A stretch of DNA of 64,000 bases from Pirellulales bacterium (GTDB lineage: Bacteria; Planctomycetota; Planctomycetia; Pirellulales; JAEUIK01): positions 45,519-109,518 of the forward strand of contig JAHBXR010000022.1 in assembly GCA_019636335.1 (NCBI GenBank), in the 5' to 3' direction. Below, piece after piece: positions 49,150 to 58,563 of this stretch. The position numbers were made by a program, and so were the translations under genes. The notes under the pieces were generated by a model. It worked only from the letters and a program-made list of their open reading frames with translations. It was not told where the DNA came from and searched no databases. How positions within the stretch are numbered: the stretch's first letter is position 1; each line of letters starts with the position of its first letter.

Positions 49150-49881
49150 CTAATTCGTCGTGGCCACCGCGGGCGCGGCAGCGTTCTCTGACGGCGAGGA
49201 ATTCATGCCCGGACTGGGACGGACGGTGACGTGCGCCATGAAACGCACTGCCGTCTTGTCCTCCCCTGGCACTCCTTCCACGCGTTCCAACTCGGGATTG
49301 AGCAACAGCTTCGATTCCCCCAAGGCCATCAAATACATGTGCAGCGCGGAATGATCGCTCGTGAGTCCCCAGAGGCGTATCTCGAGCACGCTCGACGCGG
49401 CTTGCGTGCGTAACACCTCCAGGTCGTCGACCGCGGCCAACTGCTGCGGAGCTTGTGGGTCGCCATCCGTTGGAATGGGGGCTGGTCCCGGACCAGCCGG
49501 TTGATGCGTGGGTCTGGTCACGGGCACCACTTCCACACGCTCGAGCGTGATGGCCTCGGGAAGCGGACCCAGTACCTCGGTCATCAATTGCGATTTGGGC
49601 CAGGGGTGGCGCAGGAACGTCAGCAAACCGGCCATCGCGTTGGCACGTTCGAGCTTGCCCTGCAGCTCGGTCAACATCGCCTGCCGCGCGGTGGCTTCCT
49701 TGTGCAGCAATTGAACATCGGCCAGGCGCGCCATAACGCGGCGCCGTTCGGCATGCTGCGTCAGCGCGGCGGCCACAATCGTACCGGCCACCGACAACAC
49801 CAGCACCAGGCGCACCATCGTCGCCCGCCGCTGTCGATGCAGCTCGCGATAGGTCGATGGTAGAAAGTCGATGTCTTTCAT
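49150..49881 (-). CDS. pilN: PilN-like pilus assembly protein
   Basis: A 243-residue protein beginning MKDIDFLPSTYRE, the conserved N-terminal peptide by which PilN binds PilM (the INLLP-type motif). A membrane helix (about 21-40), a helical region and a C-terminal domain with LEIRLWGLTSDHSALHMYLM follow. The ATG at 49881 is chosen because it starts this motif; one five codons earlier is possible. The gene follows pilM closely. Confidence 0.88.
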   Translation of the reverse strand: MKDIDFLPSTYRELHRQRRATMVRLVLVLSVAGTIVAAALTQHAERRRVMARLADVQLLHKEATARQAMLTELQGKLERANAMAGLLTFLRHPWPKSQLMTEVLGPLPEAITLERVEVVPVTRPTHQPAGPGPAPIPTDGDPQAPQQLAAVDDLEVLRTQAASSVLEIRLWGLTSDHSALHMYLMALGESKLLLNPELERVEGVPGEDKTAVRFMAHVTVRPSPGMNSSPSENAAAPAVATTN

Positions 49882-49915
49882 GCCGCCCGATAGCATTGTC
49901 GTGCCGATGGTTGGT

Positions 49916-50971
49916 TCAATTCACGTTGCGCAAGGCGAGTCCGGTGGCGACATCCCACTGGCTCTGACGACCGGCGGGACGATTCGACGGCAGCAATCGC
50001 AGCGGATCGCCCACCTCGCATGGAATGTCGAGCCGCGCGGTCAGCGACTCGGCCAGGCCGGGCGTGGCTTCTCCTCCGCCCAGGATGACTCGTGCCACCG
50101 GTTGTCCGCGGAACGTGACGCTGTGATAACGCAGGCAGAGCGATAGTTCGCCGGTCAGCCGTTCGACAATCGGCCGCGTGGCCTCGGCCAGGCTGCGCGA
50201 GATCTCCTCGTCGCGGCGATCGGCCTGCCGGTCGGCATGTTGACGGCGCAGCGCGGCCGCCTCGGGCAGGCCGAGTCGCAGGTGCCTGGCCACGGCCTCG
50301 TCGAGCGTGCGGCCGCTGGTTTCCACGTACTTGATGAACAACGCGTCGTTCCCCTGAGCGATCACCACCGCCGTGCTCGACGCCCCCACGTGAACCATCA
50401 GCGTGCGCTGCCGTTTGTCCTCGTCGCGGCGAAACTGTTGCGAGTAGCAGCGCAGCACGGCGGCGGGTTCGATGTCGACGGCCACGGGGCGCAGTCCGGC
50501 CCGCACCACAATCGACAGGATGCGCTCGAGCACCGGCTGATGGCACGCCAACAGCACGACCTCGCGCTTCGTCATGTCCCCTTGCCGGACGTCGGCGGCT
50601 TCGACGAAGCGGATTTCTGCCTCGCTGGCCGAAAATGGCAGTTTGCCTTCGGCCTCGGCATGGACGATGCGATCGAGTTCTTCGCCCGATGCCTTGGGGA
50701 CGCGAATGTTCTGCACGTAGAGTTGCTCGCCCCCCAGGCACAATACGGCATCGCGGCCGACGAACTCGCGACCCTGACGCGCCTGACGCAGGGCATCGGT
50801 CAATCGGTCGGCTTGCTGCTCGGGACGCAGCCCTTCGACCGGAGATAACTCGTGACGCACGGCGTCGATTACGCGCGTGCGATCGCCACTCAATTGCAGC
50901 AGCTTGATCGCGCGGCTGCCGAGATCCACGCCAATGGGACCGCCACGTTTGGATGCGAAGAATCCGACCAT
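49916..50971 (-). CDS. pilM: PilM actin-like pilus assembly protein
   Basis: A 351-residue PilM, an actin/FtsA-like ATP-binding protein on the cytoplasmic side. It begins PIGVDLGSRAIKLLQLSGDR (phosphate 1 loop), and has LMVHVGASSTAVVIAQGNDA (phosphate 2), RVILGGGEATPGLAESLTAR (adenosine motif) and a central 1C-like region. It recruits PilN. The ATG at 50971 was chosen over a TTG start 8 codons upstream. Confidence 0.93.
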   Translation of the reverse strand: MVGFFASKRGGPIGVDLGSRAIKLLQLSGDRTRVIDAVRHELSPVEGLRPEQQADRLTDALRQARQGREFVGRDAVLCLGGEQLYVQNIRVPKASGEELDRIVHAEAEGKLPFSASEAEIRFVEAADVRQGDMTKREVVLLACHQPVLERILSIVVRAGLRPVAVDIEPAAVLRCYSQQFRRDEDKRQRTLMVHVGASSTAVVIAQGNDALFIKYVETSGRTLDEAVARHLRLGLPEAAALRRQHADRQADRRDEEISRSLAEATRPIVERLTGELSLCLRYHSVTFRGQPVARVILGGGEATPGLAESLTARLDIPCEVGDPLRLLPSNRPAGRQSQWDVATGLALRNVN

Positions 50972-50997
50972 GGTTATTCTCTGGTGCTCCGTCAAGC

Positions 50998-51618
50998 TCA
51001 GGAGCCATTGAGGGGAGTCGAACCGCTGTCGGGATTCGTGATGCCGGCAGGCAGCGCCGTTGTGACATCTCCTACCCAGGCCATGCCCGTGATCGGGTCG
51101 ACCGTCACCGAGATGAAGCGGCGTTCCGCGAAGCGACCGGCCGTCAGCCAGACGACGGTCTCCTGGGGGCTGGTCGTCTCGCCGAGCGGCCCGAACTCGA
51201 CCGAGGCCAGGTTCACCGCGGGCGCGCCTGCCGCGCCAGCAGCCAGCAATTGCGCCGTGCTGCCGTGCATCGAGGGAGCGTCGTCCAGCGAGACGATGTA
51301 CTGATCGCTGGGGTTCGACCAGGCCTGCGTCGGCAGGCGGGGCAGCGTTTCGAGCGCCGGATTCGTGCCCGTGTGCTCGAGCACGTAGCGATTGCGCGTG
51401 AGATCGAAGGTAACGCTGTAGCGGCTTTCATACTCGACGGCGAGGCTGCGCGTCCACGCCAGGTCGGAGGCGAGCGCATGCGCCGCCCCTTTGAGCTGCT
51501 CGGCGATATTGGGATTGCTGTTGGGAAGAACGATGGCACTCAAGATCCCGACGATCGCCACGACGAGCAATAGCTCGATCAGCGTGAAGCCGTGCGGCGA
51601 ATGTCGGCGCTGGTTCAT
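50998..51618 (-). CDS. Type II secretion pseudopilin (GspH/FimT-like)
   Basis: A 206-residue prepilin. The type III signal HSPHG|FTLIELLLVVAIVGIL has cleavage after G10 and the E+5 residue (E15). The C-terminal region is a GspH/FimT-like beta domain. The start overlaps the stop of the small upstream gene by four bases, showing coupling. The pseudopilin should be processed by a prepilin peptidase not encoded in the window. Confidence 0.88.
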   Translation of the reverse strand: MNQRRHSPHGFTLIELLLVVAIVGILSAIVLPNSNPNIAEQLKGAAHALASDLAWTRSLAVEYESRYSVTFDLTRNRYVLEHTGTNPALETLPRLPTQAWSNPSDQYIVSLDDAPSMHGSTAQLLAAGAAGAPAVNLASVEFGPLGETTSPQETVVWLTAGRFAERRFISVTVDPITGMAWVGDVTTALPAGITNPDSGSTPLNGS

Positions 51619-51878
51619 CGTCCTGGGGTGGGCTGTTGTACGCCAACAATGACGACCTCCAGCTTGCCGGAACGCAACAAAGCGTTCTGTTCCTTCAACA
51701 GCGAGCTGATCTCCCGCAGCGCGTCGATCGTCTCGAATCGCTGCTGGACGGCGTTGGCGAACGGTTCCTGTGCCTGCGGCGGCGCAGCCGTCGTCGTCTG
51801 GTAAAAACCTAGCATTCCAAGAGATACGACGTTGGTTGCTAGCAATGCTGTCCCAGCGGCGCGGGTCTTCCAATTCAT
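51615..51878 (-). CDS. Small single-helix membrane protein of the pseudopilin operon
   Basis: An 87-residue protein with one N-terminal hydrophobic helix (about 7-26) and a polar helical tail (QQRFETIDALREISSLLKEQ, then NALLRSGKLEVVIVG). AAGGAG precedes the ATG at 51878. The stop overlaps the next pseudopilin start. It has no prepilin motif or recognised family. Position in the operon suggests an accessory part of pseudopilus assembly. Confidence 0.6.
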   Translation of the reverse strand: MNWKTRAAGTALLATNVVSLGMLGFYQTTTAAPPQAQEPFANAVQQRFETIDALREISSLLKEQNALLRSGKLEVVIVGVQQPTPGR

Positions 51879-51922
51879 CGTCAAGTCTCCTTGTAGCGAT
51901 TGCAGCGATTGCGAGAGCGTAT

Positions 51923-53452
51923 CTACACGCCATCCGTCCAACGGATCAACTGCCAACGCAGTCCCGGATCGGACGACCTCGGTACGTAGATCGGCTGTCC
52001 GACGTCCGGACAATGCTCTGTCACCTGTTCCGTTTCCGGTTGGAGCGTCACAACCGGGACCGCCTGGTAGCCCAGGGCATGTGCGTAAACGGGGAAGTAC
52101 TTGATGCCGTTGAGCAGGTTGGCTTGCAGGTTGAACAGGGTCATCAGTAACGGCCAGGAGGCATTGCTCCAGCCATTACGTCCTCGCAATCGAATGCGCC
52201 GCGCCGCCACGTTGCCCGTAAAGGTAACGTTCATCGTCGCTTGATCGCCGGAGATCGACTGGAACTCTTGCAACACGAGCGTCGCGCCCCGAATGGTCGC
52301 CCCGGAGGTCGCGTTCAGCGCCAGGTTACGGGCGTAAATCACGGGCAATCGACTGGGCTGCGAGGCCCCCTCGATCGATTCGAGGTTCACCGCTTCGAGC
52401 GTGACGTTGGTACCGTCGATGTTCACCTGATCGGTCGCGATCAGGGTGCCGCGGATCGTCGTGTTGTTCTTCAGGTCGACGGAGCCGTTGCGCACGAACA
52501 AGCCGAGCGGATTGGTTCGGGGCGAGGCCTCGTAGGTGCCGCCGTTGACCGACGACGGGAGCGACTGCGGCGAGTAGACCTTGCCCCCCGCATAGAGCTG
52601 GTACCCGGTCGGCGCGGAAAACGACGCAGGAAGCGACGTGCTGGTGAGCGAAACATCGGAGGTCGATACGCCCAACTGCGTTTGCAAAAACGACCGCATC
52701 GATGAATCGTTCATCGAGTAGGGAAACTTGACCGTGTTGTTGAAGGGACGGTAGTCGGGATATCCCGCGTTGCGCATCAGGTTCAAGTCGCCCGCGTAAC
52801 GCGTCCGCGCGCTCGAATCACCGATGGAGTTGCTGGTGATGAGCTGGATGCCCGATTGAAAGCGTACGGGTCCCTTGATCGAGATCGGAACCTCGAGGCG
52901 GCAATCGTCGGTCGAGAGCTGATACAGCGTGTGTTGCGTGATGGAGCTCCACTCGCTCGGTGTTGCCGAGAGCCCGCGCGGCACGAGCTGCACGACCGCT
53001 TCAATCTCGTACGTGGCTTTGACCGTCGGGTGATCGGGATTGGTGACCGACCCCTTGGCCAAGAGCGTGACGCGGTAGGGCCAGTGATGATCCTCGGCCG
53101 AACCGGGCACGATCTGCGCATCGCCCGTAGTAAAGCTCACTTCGTAGCTGCCGCTTGTGCCGTAGCTGCCCGTGAACGTCGTCTCGACTCCTGCCCAGTT
53201 CGTTTGGTGCATGCGGCGTATGGCGGCCAACATGCCACTCGTGGCGACCTGTTTCGCCTCGAGCGTACGACCGCTATTGCGCTGGATCTGCAAGGCCGTC
53301 GACTGCGAGTTCAGCACCGCATAGGTGAGCACGAGCGCGGCCGACAACACGAGCAGCACGACAACGACGGCGGCTCCGCGCCGGGGACAGGAGCGAATTC
53401 CCAGAACAACGCCCGGGCGACGACGATCGTGGTGGTGGCAAGTCGCGGTCAT
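51923..53452 (-). CDS. PilX/GspK-like minor pilus protein
   Basis: A 509-residue protein with a single N-terminal helix RRGAAVVVVLLVLSAALVLT, resembling the PilX N-terminus but without a clear E+5. The rest is a large beta-rich extracytoplasmic domain. Its start overlaps the upstream pseudopilin stop by four bases. Minor pilins with large heads cap pseudopili; that is the most likely role here, although GspK homology cannot be shown by eye. Confidence 0.72.
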   Translation of the reverse strand: MTATCHHHDRRRPGVVLGIRSCPRRGAAVVVVLLVLSAALVLTYAVLNSQSTALQIQRNSGRTLEAKQVATSGMLAAIRRMHQTNWAGVETTFTGSYGTSGSYEVSFTTGDAQIVPGSAEDHHWPYRVTLLAKGSVTNPDHPTVKATYEIEAVVQLVPRGLSATPSEWSSITQHTLYQLSTDDCRLEVPISIKGPVRFQSGIQLITSNSIGDSSARTRYAGDLNLMRNAGYPDYRPFNNTVKFPYSMNDSSMRSFLQTQLGVSTSDVSLTSTSLPASFSAPTGYQLYAGGKVYSPQSLPSSVNGGTYEASPRTNPLGLFVRNGSVDLKNNTTIRGTLIATDQVNIDGTNVTLEAVNLESIEGASQPSRLPVIYARNLALNATSGATIRGATLVLQEFQSISGDQATMNVTFTGNVAARRIRLRGRNGWSNASWPLLMTLFNLQANLLNGIKYFPVYAHALGYQAVPVVTLQPETEQVTEHCPDVGQPIYVPRSSDPGLRWQLIRWTDGV

Positions 53453-54288
53453 CGGGTGTAGCGGTACAAGGTGTAATTGAGCACGGCCGATCCGTAAAAG
53501 GGGATCACCGACTGCGCCGTGGGATCGTCGTTCGAGAAATCGTCGGGAACCAACTGCAGCTCGATCCGTACCCACGACTGTCGCATTCCCGTCGCGGGGC
53601 CAAACAGATGCTGTGGCCAGGGCAGCGCCGACCAGTCGAGCGAGCTGTTGTACCAGTCGGTCTGCGTCGGGCGCATGTCGGCCATGAAGCGCACACAGCC
53701 ACGCTTGGCGCCCGAACTGGTCGGCGATGCCGTGCGCAGCAGATCGGTCAAGACCGTCTTCTTGCTCGTGCCGGCGTTCTTCAGCGCGTTCAGCGTGTTG
53801 CGCCAGGTCGTCGAGTTCAGGGTTTCCGTCAGGGGAATCGTCCGGTTATCGTTCGGCGCCGTGATTTCGAGCAGGCGATGCGGAGCCGCCGGATCGGGGC
53901 AGTAGAAAATGCACTCGCTGATGCGTGGCATGCCTTCCGGGCTCACGGGATCGCCTGGCGGGTTCCAGACGACGAGCGTATCGGGATAACGTTCGCTGCC
54001 GACCGTTTCGTACACGACCTGCAGCCCTGGATTGAACTCGTTGGCGGACGCGGTCGACACGGCGCGCGAGATCCGCTCGAGCGCCACGCGGGCATGTTGC
54101 GCGGCGGTGGCATGCCCCGCGTTGTGCTGCCACCCTTCGCGCATGGCGAGCGCCAGCGTGGCGACGATCGCCGTCGTCGTGGCCATCAGCACCATCGCGG
54201 TCATCAACTCGACGAAGGTCATGCCCGCGCGCGAACGGCGCGCCGAACTTGTTCGAGGTCGTGGCAGACCGCTAGTTCGAGGGGACAT
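53449..54288 (-). CDS. Pseudopilin (GspJ/PilW-like)
   Basis: A 279-residue prepilin with the type III signal RRSRAG|MTFVELMTAMVLMA, cleavage after G22 and E27 at +5. The N-terminus is followed by a beta-rich head with Cys residues (SECIFYCPDP). It overlaps the flanking genes at both ends (four bases with the PilX-like gene and about 17 with the GspI-like gene), so the pseudopilin genes are tightly coupled. GspJ/PilW is the best assignment from length and order. Confidence 0.83.
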   Translation of the reverse strand: MSPRTSGLPRPRTSSARRSRAGMTFVELMTAMVLMATTTAIVATLALAMREGWQHNAGHATAAQHARVALERISRAVSTASANEFNPGLQVVYETVGSERYPDTLVVWNPPGDPVSPEGMPRISECIFYCPDPAAPHRLLEITAPNDNRTIPLTETLNSTTWRNTLNALKNAGTSKKTVLTDLLRTASPTSSGAKRGCVRFMADMRPTQTDWYNSSLDWSALPWPQHLFGPATGMRQSWVRIELQLVPDDFSNDDPTAQSVIPFYGSAVLNYTLYRYTR

Positions 54289-54868
54289 TGGAAAACACTC
54301 GTTTCACTTCGGCCAGCAGGCGTTTCGTGCCGCTCGTGGGCACGTGAAACACCTGCACGTGTACCAGGCGGTAATTGCTCGTCTGCGAGCCCGACAGCGG
54401 CGTGACGAGATTGTTCTCGTTCACGTAATAGACGCGGACCTCGCGGCGCCAGCGATCGAAATAACCGTTGCGCACGCGGAAGTTGGCGTTGCGCGTCCCC
54501 CCCAGGCCGTTGTCCGTCCCCAGGGTGATGCCCCACGGATCGGCGACCGGCTGATCGTTGTAGCCGTGGAAGTCGTCGATGTCGTTGTAGCGGGAGTAAC
54601 CCGGTCCGCTCGTCTCGATCGAGCTGGCCGAGAACGGCCACTGGTAGGGATCGCCATCGTGGAACTTTCGAGCAGAGATATCGTCGATCATCTGCTGCGC
54701 GATCCCCTGCGCAATGGTCATCTCGAGCGCCGCCTGGTTCATCTGCATGGCACTGGTGAGACCTGCGAGCATAGCGGCCCCCGCCACGCTGACCAGGGTC
54801 ATCGTGAAGAGCGCTTCGATCAGTGTGAAGCCGCGCGCGGCGCGGGTGGTGGGCTGGAGGCGTGGCAT
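54272..54868 (-). CDS. Pseudopilin (GspI/PilV-like)
   Basis: A 198-residue prepilin beginning MPRLQPTTRAARG|FTLIEALF, with cleavage after G13 and E18 at +5. The head domain contains many polar beta strands. It is the first gene of the pseudopilin block. A terminator-like hairpin lies 30-80 bases upstream, between it and nadC, so this gene probably starts a transcription unit. Confidence 0.85.
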   Translation of the reverse strand: MPRLQPTTRAARGFTLIEALFTMTLVSVAGAAMLAGLTSAMQMNQAALEMTIAQGIAQQMIDDISARKFHDGDPYQWPFSASSIETSGPGYSRYNDIDDFHGYNDQPVADPWGITLGTDNGLGGTRNANFRVRNGYFDRWRREVRVYYVNENNLVTPLSGSQTSNYRLVHVQVFHVPTSGTKRLLAEVKRVFSNVPSN

Positions 54869-55290
54869 AAGGCCGGCCCTCGAGGAACCGACAGGGGAAA
54901 AATGGCGCAGCAGGGTCCCCTCAAGCTCCCAGCTATCCCTGCTGCGCCAATGACCTACGCCCCTCCCCAAGACGCGGGTGCATGGGAACTCTAGTTCGCC
55001 CCCAGAGGGTGTCAAATGCGACACATCGTGCATCGCCGTCAAATCGCGCGTTCGCGCAACGAACGTGGCGAAATGACAACAAGCCGGGCGCAGCCCCCGC
55101 GCAAATCGTCGAAAGCATGCTCACCCCTTCGACCGTTACGCCGCAGAGCGCGGAGGCCTCAATCTGCCAGCAAGAAGAAAATCGAGACGCCGCTCGACTC
55201 GCCCACACAAAGACCGGCTTTTTAGAAACAAAGTGCGATGAGGCCACGCGCAGCCTATCGCCTGCCAGAAGATGTTCGCCGTCGCGGAGA
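54869..55290. other. Intergenic region between nadC and the pseudopilin operon
   Basis: About 420 bases holding a terminator-like hairpin at 54898-54949 and presumably a promoter for the pseudopilin operon, which I could not pin down. No convincing gene is seen. Confidence 0.5.
54898..54949 (-). terminator. Rho-independent-type terminator after nadC / in the pseudopilin leader
   Basis: TGGCGCAGCAGGG (54903-54915) and CCCTGCTGCGCCA (54937-54949) form a perfect 13-bp stem with a 21-base loop. On minus the stem is followed by a TTTTT run at about 54898-54902. It may end the nadC transcript or act as an attenuator before the first pseudopilin gene. Confidence 0.65.
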
Positions 55291-56238
55291 CTACGCGGGG
55301 ACGTTCCAGTCGAGGCCGACATCCCACGCCCGGGCCGAATGCGTGAGCGCGCCAAGGCTGATACGGTCGACCCCCGACTCGGCGATGCCGCGAATCGTCT
55401 CCCAGTTGATTCCGCCCGAGGCCTCCAATTCGACCTGTGGCGCGTCACGATCGCGCCGTGTCACGGCTTCTCGCAGCATGGCGGGAGGCATGTTGTCGAG
55501 TAGCACGATGTCGGGCGCCGCGGGCAAGATCTCGGCCAACTGCTCGAGCGTATCGACCTCGACTTCGACGATCATCGCCGCCGCGCGCTCGGGTCCGAGC
55601 AGCTTGTCGAGGAATTGCCTTGTCCGAACGACGGCCTGCGCCGGCGTAAACCGCTCGCCCCCCAGCGACGCGCCCAGGGCGAGATGATTGTCTTTGATCA
55701 ACACGGCGTCATAGAGCCCGCTCCGGTGGTTGTGCCCGCCGCCGCAGTGGACGGCGTATTTTTCGAGCAGACGCCAGCCGGGCGTCGTCTTGCGCGTATC
55801 GTAGATGCGGGCCTTGGTGCCGGCCACCGCCTCGACGAAGCGCCGCGTCAGCGTGGCGATGCCCGAGAGCCGCCCCAGCACGTTGAGCAGCACACGCTCC
55901 GCAGTCAGCAGACTGCGTGCCGGTCCGGCGAGGCTGGCGATCGCGGTTCCCCGCTCGACCCAGGCGCCGTCTTCGACCAGCGTCGACCATTCCACCGTGC
56001 GATCGTATTCGGCGACCGTCATCTCCGCCGCCGGCAGGCCGGCGACAACACCGGGCTCGCGCGCGACGACGAGCGCCGCGCCGGTTGCCCGCTCGGGCAC
56101 GAGCGAGACCGTCGTCCAATCGTGAACGCGATCGACGTCCTCGCGCACGGCCAGCGTCAGGATCTGCTGCCACGCGGCGCGCACCTCGTCGTCCCACAAC
56201 TGTTGGCGAAACTCTTTCATCGAGCGCGTCGAATTCAC
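55291..56238 (-). CDS. nadC: Nicotinate-nucleotide pyrophosphorylase (quinolinate phosphoribosyltransferase)
   Basis: A 315-residue NadC that makes nicotinate mononucleotide from quinolinate and PRPP in NAD synthesis. Diagnostic segments are ERVLLNVLGRLSGIAT, YDTRKTTPGWRLLEKYAVHC followed by GGGHNHR, DAVLIKDNH, VEVEVDTLEQLAEIL and VELEASGGINWETIRGIAES. The GTG at 56238 is used, with an alternative ATG six codons later; neither has a strong Shine-Dalgarno sequence. A metallophosphatase gene lies upstream on the same strand. Confidence 0.95.
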   Translation of the reverse strand: MNSTRSMKEFRQQLWDDEVRAAWQQILTLAVREDVDRVHDWTTVSLVPERATGAALVVAREPGVVAGLPAAEMTVAEYDRTVEWSTLVEDGAWVERGTAIASLAGPARSLLTAERVLLNVLGRLSGIATLTRRFVEAVAGTKARIYDTRKTTPGWRLLEKYAVHCGGGHNHRSGLYDAVLIKDNHLALGASLGGERFTPAQAVVRTRQFLDKLLGPERAAAMIVEVEVDTLEQLAEILPAAPDIVLLDNMPPAMLREAVTRRDRDAPQVELEASGGINWETIRGIAESGVDRISLGALTHSARAWDVGLDWNVPA

Positions 56239-56326
56239 AGCAGAGATTCTCTTCCCACAGCAGAAACGGGGGTAGCTGCCCGCTCGCCGTCGCCGCGCGA
56301 ACGCGCTTCCCTCGGCAAACGTGGAC

Positions 56327-57388
56327 TTATGCCCACTTCCAGGCCGGGTTCAGCTTGACCACAAACTGGTTCTGTGCGTCGATCTTATACTGGTCGGTCG
56401 AGGGGGAGTACGCCTTCACCTGCAGCGTCTCGCCGTCCGGCAGAAACTCGTACAGCCGCAGGAAGGCCTGGCCCCCTTCTTCCTTCATCTGGTAGTTCAC
56501 CAGGTGTTGATGCACGTCGCCGCCAGCGGGATGGGACGACGTCATGCGACCGAGGCCGTCGCGCAGTACGTGACCGTTGACGGTGAGGAAGAAGTTGCCG
56601 TTCTTCGCGACCAGTTTGTTCCACAGTTCTTCGCCGTCGTTCGTGCCCCCCTCGAGTTGCGCCGTGCCGTAGCTGTGCGGGTTCCAGGTCTGCTTCTTGC
56701 CATACTTCTCCCAGTCGTAACGCGTCTCGTCGTAATACATGTACGCGTGCGTGGTCAGGATCTTCTTGTGGTCGGGATACTTCGCGGCCACCTCGTGTGC
56801 CCAGGCGACAACCTCGTCGCGCGGCCCCCACTCGAGCGCCAGCACGAGAAAATCCTGTCCGCGCGTGTTGAAAAGATGGTAGCTGTTGTCGAGCCGTTGC
56901 TCGTCGAACAGGCCGGCGAGCGACTTTTGCTGTCTGGCTTTCGCGAGGGGGAAATAGTCGTTCATGAACGTTTCGCGCGTCGTGGCGTTGCCCCCCGGGC
57001 CGTAATCGTGATTGCCTAGCGAGAGCGAGTAGGGCACGACTCCATCGAGCGTCTGCATGGCGCGCTGCGCCACCTCCCACTGCTCCTTGGTGTTGCGATT
57101 CGTGATATCGCCCAGATGCAGGACGAATTGAATGTCGCGCGCGTCTTTGTTCGCGGCGATCCACTCGGTCTGCTGGTAGAAGTGCTGGGGATACCTCTCG
57201 CAGTAGACCTGCGTGTCGGGGAGCGCGGCGATGGTGAACGAACCTTCGACAAAGGGGAGCGGCTCGCCGAACTGGTCTCCCTCTTCCGGTGTCTCGGCGG
57301 CCCAGGCCGTACGCCCCAGCAGGCAGCCCCCCAGGCCCGCCAACGCCAGCCCATTCCACTCGCGACGGTTCATGCGTGAGAGATCCAT
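56327..57388 (-). CDS. Exported metallophosphatase (calcineurin-like)
   Basis: A 353-residue protein with a Tat-like N-terminus (MNRREWNGLALAGLGGCLLG, six codons after the ATG at 57388, then RTAWA). The calcineurin-like metal-site motifs are ALPDTQVY (D), VLHLGDIT (GD), SLGNHDYGPGG (GNHD), ILTTHAYMYYDE (H) and FLTVNGHVLRDG (GH). These form a two-metal phosphoesterase site. AAGGA lies upstream of the start. The substrate is unknown; extracellular phosphoesters are likely because the protein is exported. Confidence 0.9.
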   Translation of the reverse strand: MDLSRMNRREWNGLALAGLGGCLLGRTAWAAETPEEGDQFGEPLPFVEGSFTIAALPDTQVYCERYPQHFYQQTEWIAANKDARDIQFVLHLGDITNRNTKEQWEVAQRAMQTLDGVVPYSLSLGNHDYGPGGNATTRETFMNDYFPLAKARQQKSLAGLFDEQRLDNSYHLFNTRGQDFLVLALEWGPRDEVVAWAHEVAAKYPDHKKILTTHAYMYYDETRYDWEKYGKKQTWNPHSYGTAQLEGGTNDGEELWNKLVAKNGNFFLTVNGHVLRDGLGRMTSSHPAGGDVHQHLVNYQMKEEGGQAFLRLYEFLPDGETLQVKAYSPSTDQYKIDAQNQFVVKLNPAWKWA

Positions 57389-57547
57389 GTGCGCGGTCCT
57401 TGGTCGTTTCGTATTAGCGGGGTTATGCGATCGCCGCGGCAAGCGTGCGTCAGTGGCCGCTCGTCCTTTGTGCGTCGCGCGGGCGTTTCAGGATAGTCCC
57501 TGGCGATGCCGGCGGAAACCAGGGGGGGCCGTTTCTTACTTGACCTG

Positions 57548-58240
57548 CTAGCTCGTGGCGGCTGCTGCCTCGGCCAGATTCCACAGCGCGGGAAAACCGG
57601 CGATCGCACGCAAGATCACCGTGGCCAGCAGGTAGCCCATGTAGTGCAGCACGCCGGTCAGAAAGTCGAGCTCGAGGGCCGCAAAGGCCGCAGTCCCCCC
57701 CGCCAACACGAACGGCGGCGCGATGAAAAGCCAGTTCCAATTCTCGGCGAACAGGCTGGCCGGCAAGAAAGCAAACACCCCCCAGAGGGCCACGTAAACC
57801 ACCGAAACGAGCGACGAGCGAATCCACATCGTGCGACCACGGTGCGGTTCGAGTTCCTCATCGCGCAACAGGGCATAGCTGCCCGCCACGATCGGTAGCG
57901 TGACCAGCAACAGTGCCACGCCCGTCACGGCCACATTCGACCGCAGCAGCGCTCCGGCCACCCAGGCGATCAGCAGCACGGCCAGTCCGCCGCCGACCAT
58001 CGCCGCGATCATCACCGGGTTGAACTTCGTCTCCTGCCGCGAGATCGGCTTGGTGACCAACCGTCCCTTGGCGTCCTTGCCCCCTTCGGCAAATTCTTCA
58101 GGGGCATGGATCTTCACCTCTTCCACGTCTGGCACCGTGATGGGCGCCTTGCACTTCGGGCAGGTCCCCTTCTTCCCGGCAAACTTCTCATTGACCCGGT
58201 ACTTTGCTTTGCATTCCGGGCAAATGACGAGAATCGGCAT
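57548..58240 (-). CDS. Zinc-ribbon membrane protein
   Basis: A 230-residue protein beginning MPILVICPECKAKYRVNEKF, then GTCPKCKAPITVP, a CxxC...CxxC zinc ribbon common in planctomycete proteins. A linker and about five membrane helices follow (e.g. PVMIAAMVGGGLAVLLIAWV). The ATG at 58240 was chosen to begin the ribbon. It lies about 160 bases upstream of the metallophosphatase on the same strand. Function unknown. Confidence 0.78.
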   Translation of the reverse strand: MPILVICPECKAKYRVNEKFAGKKGTCPKCKAPITVPDVEEVKIHAPEEFAEGGKDAKGRLVTKPISRQETKFNPVMIAAMVGGGLAVLLIAWVAGALLRSNVAVTGVALLLVTLPIVAGSYALLRDEELEPHRGRTMWIRSSLVSVVYVALWGVFAFLPASLFAENWNWLFIAPPFVLAGGTAAFAALELDFLTGVLHYMGYLLATVILRAIAGFPALWNLAEAAAATS

Positions 58241-58563
58241 GCGCGCGACCGGGATAAGAAAGATCGAGATGGGGCCCACTGTTCCGCCACCAGTCTGGCA
58301 GACAGAAAAACGGAGTCAAGCAGGGGACGCACGCCCCGGCCGAGCCGTGAAAAACGCCAGAATTGGGCGCCTTTTGACGGAGTGCCACCATCGCGGACGG
58401 CGGACAGCCAGCGAATCGACTGTGGCGGGCACTGCGGAGTTCACGGGTCCCAGCGCCCTGTTGGTGTCTGCTCACAGCCGGGCTTCTGCGTCCCCGCTTT
58501 CCGCCAGAGAGGTTTTCCGTTTCAATCCGTTTCCACCTGATGGATCACCCCCGCGCAAGGCGA
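58241..58563. other. Divergent intergenic region
   Basis: About 320 bases between the zinc-ribbon protein gene (minus) and the CYTH gene (plus). It presumably carries two promoters; no clear element, repeat or gene is seen. Confidence 0.5.
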
